Shown in pieces: positions 61,476 through 64,000 of a stretch of DNA of 64,000 nt (within the stretch, counting starts at the first letter, position 1; each line of letters opens with the position of its first letter). The DNA is from Ferdinandcohnia sp036965165 (GTDB lineage: Bacteria > Bacillota > Bacilli > Bacillales > Bacillaceae_L). The stretch spans positions 62,001 through 126,000 of the forward strand of contig NZ_JBALOX010000011.1 of assembly GCF_036965165.1 (NCBI RefSeq), written 5' to 3'. The translations under genes were made by a program, and so were the position numbers. Under the pieces are notes generated by a model. It was not told the DNA's origin. It saw only the letters and a list, made by a program, of their open reading frames with translations, and did not search any database.

Positions 61476-63350
61476 CTATTTTATCCACCTTGATAATGGA
61501 TATTTTTGTTTTATTATACTCTCCACAAGTCTTAAACCTTCATTATCGTTTAGTTCTCTATAAACTCGGTAAACTTTTTCATAAAGTTGATATTTACTTT
61601 CTAAATTGATTGCACGGTCATAAAAAGACAATGCCTCAATAAACTGTTTTTGTTTCACACATGTGTCTGCTAACAATTCAACTACTTTAAGGTTATTAGC
61701 ATTCTCTTTATAACTATCCAAAAGAATATTTTGCGCTAATTGGGTGAGAGTGTTAGTATGCAACACTTCTGCTAATTTGAATGTTGAAGAACTAGAAGAT
61801 GAAAGGATGTTAAGTAAATATTTGAGATTTTTTTCCTCATTCATATAGATGAGTCTTTCCACTAAAAATATTAGTATTTCTTCTAACTCCATACTTATTT
61901 GTGAAGGTTCTATTTCCTCTTTGTTAACTATTTTTTTTAATAGTTTCCATTCCTTAGCACGCAAATTAAAATGATTTTTACATTTATCTAGTAATTGATC
62001 TTTGATAAGTAAATAGCTTAGTAAAATGATGTCCTTAGCCTGACTATTTTCAATTTCATTATATTTAGACCATAAACTAAATGCTCCCTTATAATCCTTT
62101 GCGTATAGCTTTGAAATCGCTAGAACTGAATCATCAACCGTTAGCTTATACAGATCAATATAATGTGTTAATAGCGGACTTTTCGAAACTGTCATTACAA
62201 TAACTAGATTTCTAATATCATCTGTATTCTGTATTGGATAGATCGTTTGTAAGTGTTCTTTCACTTGATCGTTAGGTATTTTTGTTTTTTGAACAACTTG
62301 AAAATACATCATTAGTGCTGGCATATGATGTTTATTATAATTCAGTGCATCTATAGCCATATCAAATGCATCTAAATTTTTTCCCTGTTTAATATAAATA
62401 CTCCCTAATCTTACACAAGATAAAAAGCTTCCTACGCCTTCTAAAGTTTGGAAAAGTTTAACTTCACCTAGTTTCAAACATTGCTTATAAGCTCTTTCAG
62501 CATCTATAAAATAATTTAACTCCTCGTAGATTTTACCTTTCAAGAAATAAAAATCTGTATAATTCGGAAAGCTTTCAATAGATGCATCTACTACATTTAA
62601 CGCATCTTCATAACGTTTTAACTGTCTTAAGCAGTCAATCATATTATAAAGAAGAGTTTTAACATACAATCTATCCTTTGATAGCGGATATGCAATTTGA
62701 TATGCATCAATAGCCTTTTCATATTCATGATTAGCTTTATATTGAGTGCCAAGGTTGTAATAATTATATCCACTTGGGTTATTTTCTACTTCTTCAAGTA
62801 ATAGTTTAATATTCCGTTCATGTTTTTTCTTTTCTATCACAATTTCTTCTTTGTAACCTTCATGATTGATTAACATATTAGCAAATTGATGAGTTAAATT
62901 TAGTGATTTATCCTCTACATTTAAATGCTCATGAATTTTCCCGAAATAGTTTAACCCTCTATTATTTTTAAATAAACGAACTGCTAAATGAAAGATAGCC
63001 CCCCCGCTTGTTAGGTGATTTTTGATTCGAACTGTATAATGATCCACTTCTGTCTCAAGTATGTTTTGGATATTACAAGTTTCATCCAAATATTCATCAG
63101 CATCTAGTACTAAAATATATTCTGAAGTCGCTTTTTCAATTGAAGCATTTCGTGCGTAGGAAAAGTCGTCATTCCATTCCAAATCAAAAACTTGTGCATT
63201 AAACAGATGTGCAATTTCTTTAGTCTTATCAGTAGAACCAGTGTCAATAATGATTATTTCATCAACTTTACCCTTAACGCTTGAAAGACACCTGTCTAAA
63301 AACTTTTCTTCGTTTTTAACAATCATACATAGACTAATTGTTTTTCTCAT
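61476..63350 (-). CDS. TPR-containing glycosyltransferase, SunS-like; likely flagellin glycosyltransferase
   Basis: This 624-residue protein starts MRKTISLCMIVKNEEKFLDR with IIIIDTGSTDKTKEIAHLF and metal-binding LVLDADEYLD, a GT2 domain like SunS and related protein glycosyltransferases. From about residue 195 TPR repeats begin (YYNLGTQYKANHEYEKAIDAYQIAYPL; FYFLKGKIYEELNYFIDAERAYKQCLKLGE) and continue to the end. TAGGAGC precedes the ATG. It is the first gene after hag and carries a sigma-D-like promoter, so it should be made with flagellin. This is the best candidate in the window for adding the first sugar to flagellin. Confidence 0.9.
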   Translation of the reverse strand: MRKTISLCMIVKNEEKFLDRCLSSVKGKVDEIIIIDTGSTDKTKEIAHLFNAQVFDLEWNDDFSYARNASIEKATSEYILVLDADEYLDETCNIQNILETEVDHYTVRIKNHLTSGGAIFHLAVRLFKNNRGLNYFGKIHEHLNVEDKSLNLTHQFANMLINHEGYKEEIVIEKKKHERNIKLLLEEVENNPSGYNYYNLGTQYKANHEYEKAIDAYQIAYPLSKDRLYVKTLLYNMIDCLRQLKRYEDALNVVDASIESFPNYTDFYFLKGKIYEELNYFIDAERAYKQCLKLGEVKLFQTLEGVGSFLSCVRLGSIYIKQGKNLDAFDMAIDALNYNKHHMPALMMYFQVVQKTKIPNDQVKEHLQTIYPIQNTDDIRNLVIVMTVSKSPLLTHYIDLYKLTVDDSVLAISKLYAKDYKGAFSLWSKYNEIENSQAKDIILLSYLLIKDQLLDKCKNHFNLRAKEWKLLKKIVNKEEIEPSQISMELEEILIFLVERLIYMNEEKNLKYLLNILSSSSSSTFKLAEVLHTNTLTQLAQNILLDSYKENANNLKVVELLADTCVKQKQFIEALSFYDRAINLESKYQLYEKVYRVYRELNDNEGLRLVESIIKQKYPLSRWIK

Positions 63351-63387
63351 TCTATTTGCTCCTACATTTCGACATTTTCTACTATTA

Positions 63388-63414
63388 TTATCGGAGTTTT
63401 CATAAATAGTTTTA
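63388..63414 (-). promoter_or_regulatory. Sigma-D-like promoter of the glycosylation island
   Basis: On the minus strand TAAA, exactly 15 bases, then TCCGATAA (6 of 8 bases of GCCGATAT). It lies 38 bases upstream of the first glycosyltransferase ATG. Exact spacing and location after hag make it credible, though weaker than the two other sigma-D sites. Confidence 0.65.
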
Positions 63415-63430
63415 GAAGTATAATTTTTCC

Positions 63431-63472
63431 AAAAAAAAAAAAAAAAAGCCAGATCTTATGAAAAGATCTAGC
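63431..63472 (-). terminator. Rho-independent terminator of hag
   Basis: On the minus strand GCTAGATCTT, a short loop and AAGATCTGGC form the stem, followed by a run of 17 Ts. A strong terminator suits the highly expressed flagellin gene and isolates it from the glycan island. Confidence 0.93.
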
Positions 63473-63486
63473 AATATTAATACTAA

Positions 63487-64000
63487 TTATCTTAAAAGTT
63501 GTAGTACACCTTGTGGTTGTTGGTTAGCTTGAGCAAGCATTGCTTGTGCAGCTTGAGTAAGAATGTTATTCTTAGTCATGTTCATCATTTCACTTGCCAT
63601 ATCTACGTCACGAATACGAGATTCAGCGGCTTGTAGGTTTTCTGAAGTAGTACCTAAGTTATTAATTGTGTGCTCTAAACGGTTTTGAACAGCACCAAGG
63701 TTAGAACGATTTTCCGCAACAGTATTGATTGCTGTTTGAATTGCATCCAATGATGCTGAAGCAGTAGCTTGTGTACCATCTACCGAAATAGCATTCACAC
63801 CTAGAGTTGCTGCTGTTGCATCAACTAAACTCATGCTAATAGTTTCATTGCCATTAGCACCCACTTGGAATGTTAATGTGTTCGTATTGTCTAAAAGGCT
63901 CTTCGTATTGAATTTAGTTTGAGTAGCAATTGAACCAATTTGAGCAGTTAACTGATCAATTTCAGCTTGAATTTTTTCAGCGTCAGATCCTGTAATTGTT
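63487..64000 (-). CDS. hag: Flagellin (5' part outside window)
   Basis: The visible 170 residues are the central and C-terminal flagellin parts: AEKIQAEIDQLTAQIGSIA (D1 helix), FQVGANGNETISMSLVDA, ENRSNLGAVQNRLEHTINNLGTTSENL, and the invariant end SRIRDVDMASEMMNMTKNNILTQAAQAMLAQANQQPQGVLQLLR. The frame is open to the right edge, so the N-terminus and promoter are not seen. Short linkers suggest a small Bacillus-type flagellin. Its C-terminus closely matches the frameshifted end of the flagellinolysin gene 15 kb away. Confidence 0.97.
   Translation of the reverse strand, partial: TITGSDAEKIQAEIDQLTAQIGSIATQTKFNTKSLLDNTNTLTFQVGANGNETISMSLVDATAATLGVNAISVDGTQATASASLDAIQTAINTVAENRSNLGAVQNRLEHTINNLGTTSENLQAAESRIRDVDMASEMMNMTKNNILTQAAQAMLAQANQQPQGVLQLLR

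Noticed and set aside
63431..63447. 17-base homopolymer as possible phase-variable tract
   Set aside because: It is the T tail of the hag terminator, outside any reading frame.
1..64000. CRISPR arrays, tRNA/rRNA genes, prophage or transposase genes
   Set aside because: No regular spaced repeats, no tRNA-like cloverleaf noticed, and no transposase, integrase or phage structural protein among the translated frames.

Overview
The window comes from a low-to-moderate GC Gram-positive bacterium of the family Bacillaceae (Bacillus/Neobacillus/Mesobacillus-like). The evidence is strong AGGAGG-type ribosome binding sites with frequent GTG/TTG starts, Bacillus-type flagellar gene order (hag, flaG, fliD, fliS, fliT, hpf, secA, prfB), sigma-D promoters of the TAAA-N15-GCCGATAT type, a cre site, a Fur-regulated basic protein and CBO0543-family membrane proteins. 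It is draft sequence: there is a 42-base N run inside one gene (18840-18881) and two further Ns at 19282-19283. The two apparent frameshifts should be read with that in mind.

Region 1 (1-19.2 kb) is a catabolic island, almost all on the minus strand. It holds an acyl-CoA synthetase fragment, an acyl-CoA dehydrogenase, a divergent LysR regulator, a tripartite tricarboxylate transporter (tctA, tctB, tctC), an MFS anion symporter, an iron-dependent alcohol dehydrogenase, two aldehyde dehydrogenases, an R2-like ligand-binding oxidase (R2lox) behind a cre site, a two-subunit aconitase-X-like dehydratase with altered key residues, an SDR, a phosphodiesterase of the alkaline phosphatase superfamily, and a 3-hydroxyisobutyrate-dehydrogenase-like enzyme. 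Together they look like uptake and oxidation of an unidentified carboxylic acid, with aldehyde and CoA-thioester intermediates. The substrate cannot be read from the sequence.

Region 2 (19.3-36.1 kb) holds a broken chemoreceptor fragment next to an assembly gap, a lipoprotein, a lactose/galactoside operon (binding protein, two permeases, LacZ, LacI regulator; no ATPase), an aldo/keto reductase, a six-helix chemoreceptor, an MFS exporter behind twin palindromic operators, an Fbp-type small protein, and an ECF transporter whose first ATPase gene is frameshifted.

Region 3 (36.1-50.3 kb) is the conserved prfB-secA-hpf-fliT-fliS-fliD-flaG block. prfB carries its programmed +1 frameshift. Two diguanylate cyclases are present, and a cassette of two CBO0543 proteins plus one cyclase sits between hpf and fliT. 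Upstream of flaG is a flagellin with an internal HEXXH protease domain (flagellinolysin), broken near its 3' end by a one-base deletion and driven by a consensus sigma-D promoter.

Region 4 (50.3-64 kb) is a ten-gene glycan island between flagellinolysin and the main flagellin gene hag, which runs off the right edge. It encodes glycosyltransferases (two with TPR tails), a glucose-1-phosphate cytidylyltransferase, a UDP-glucuronate-decarboxylase-like SDR, a UDP-glucose dehydrogenase and two tandem FkbM methyltransferases. Its first gene has a sigma-D-like promoter. Position and promoter suggest flagellin glycosylation. The combination of this island with a protease-bearing flagellin is the most interesting system in the window.
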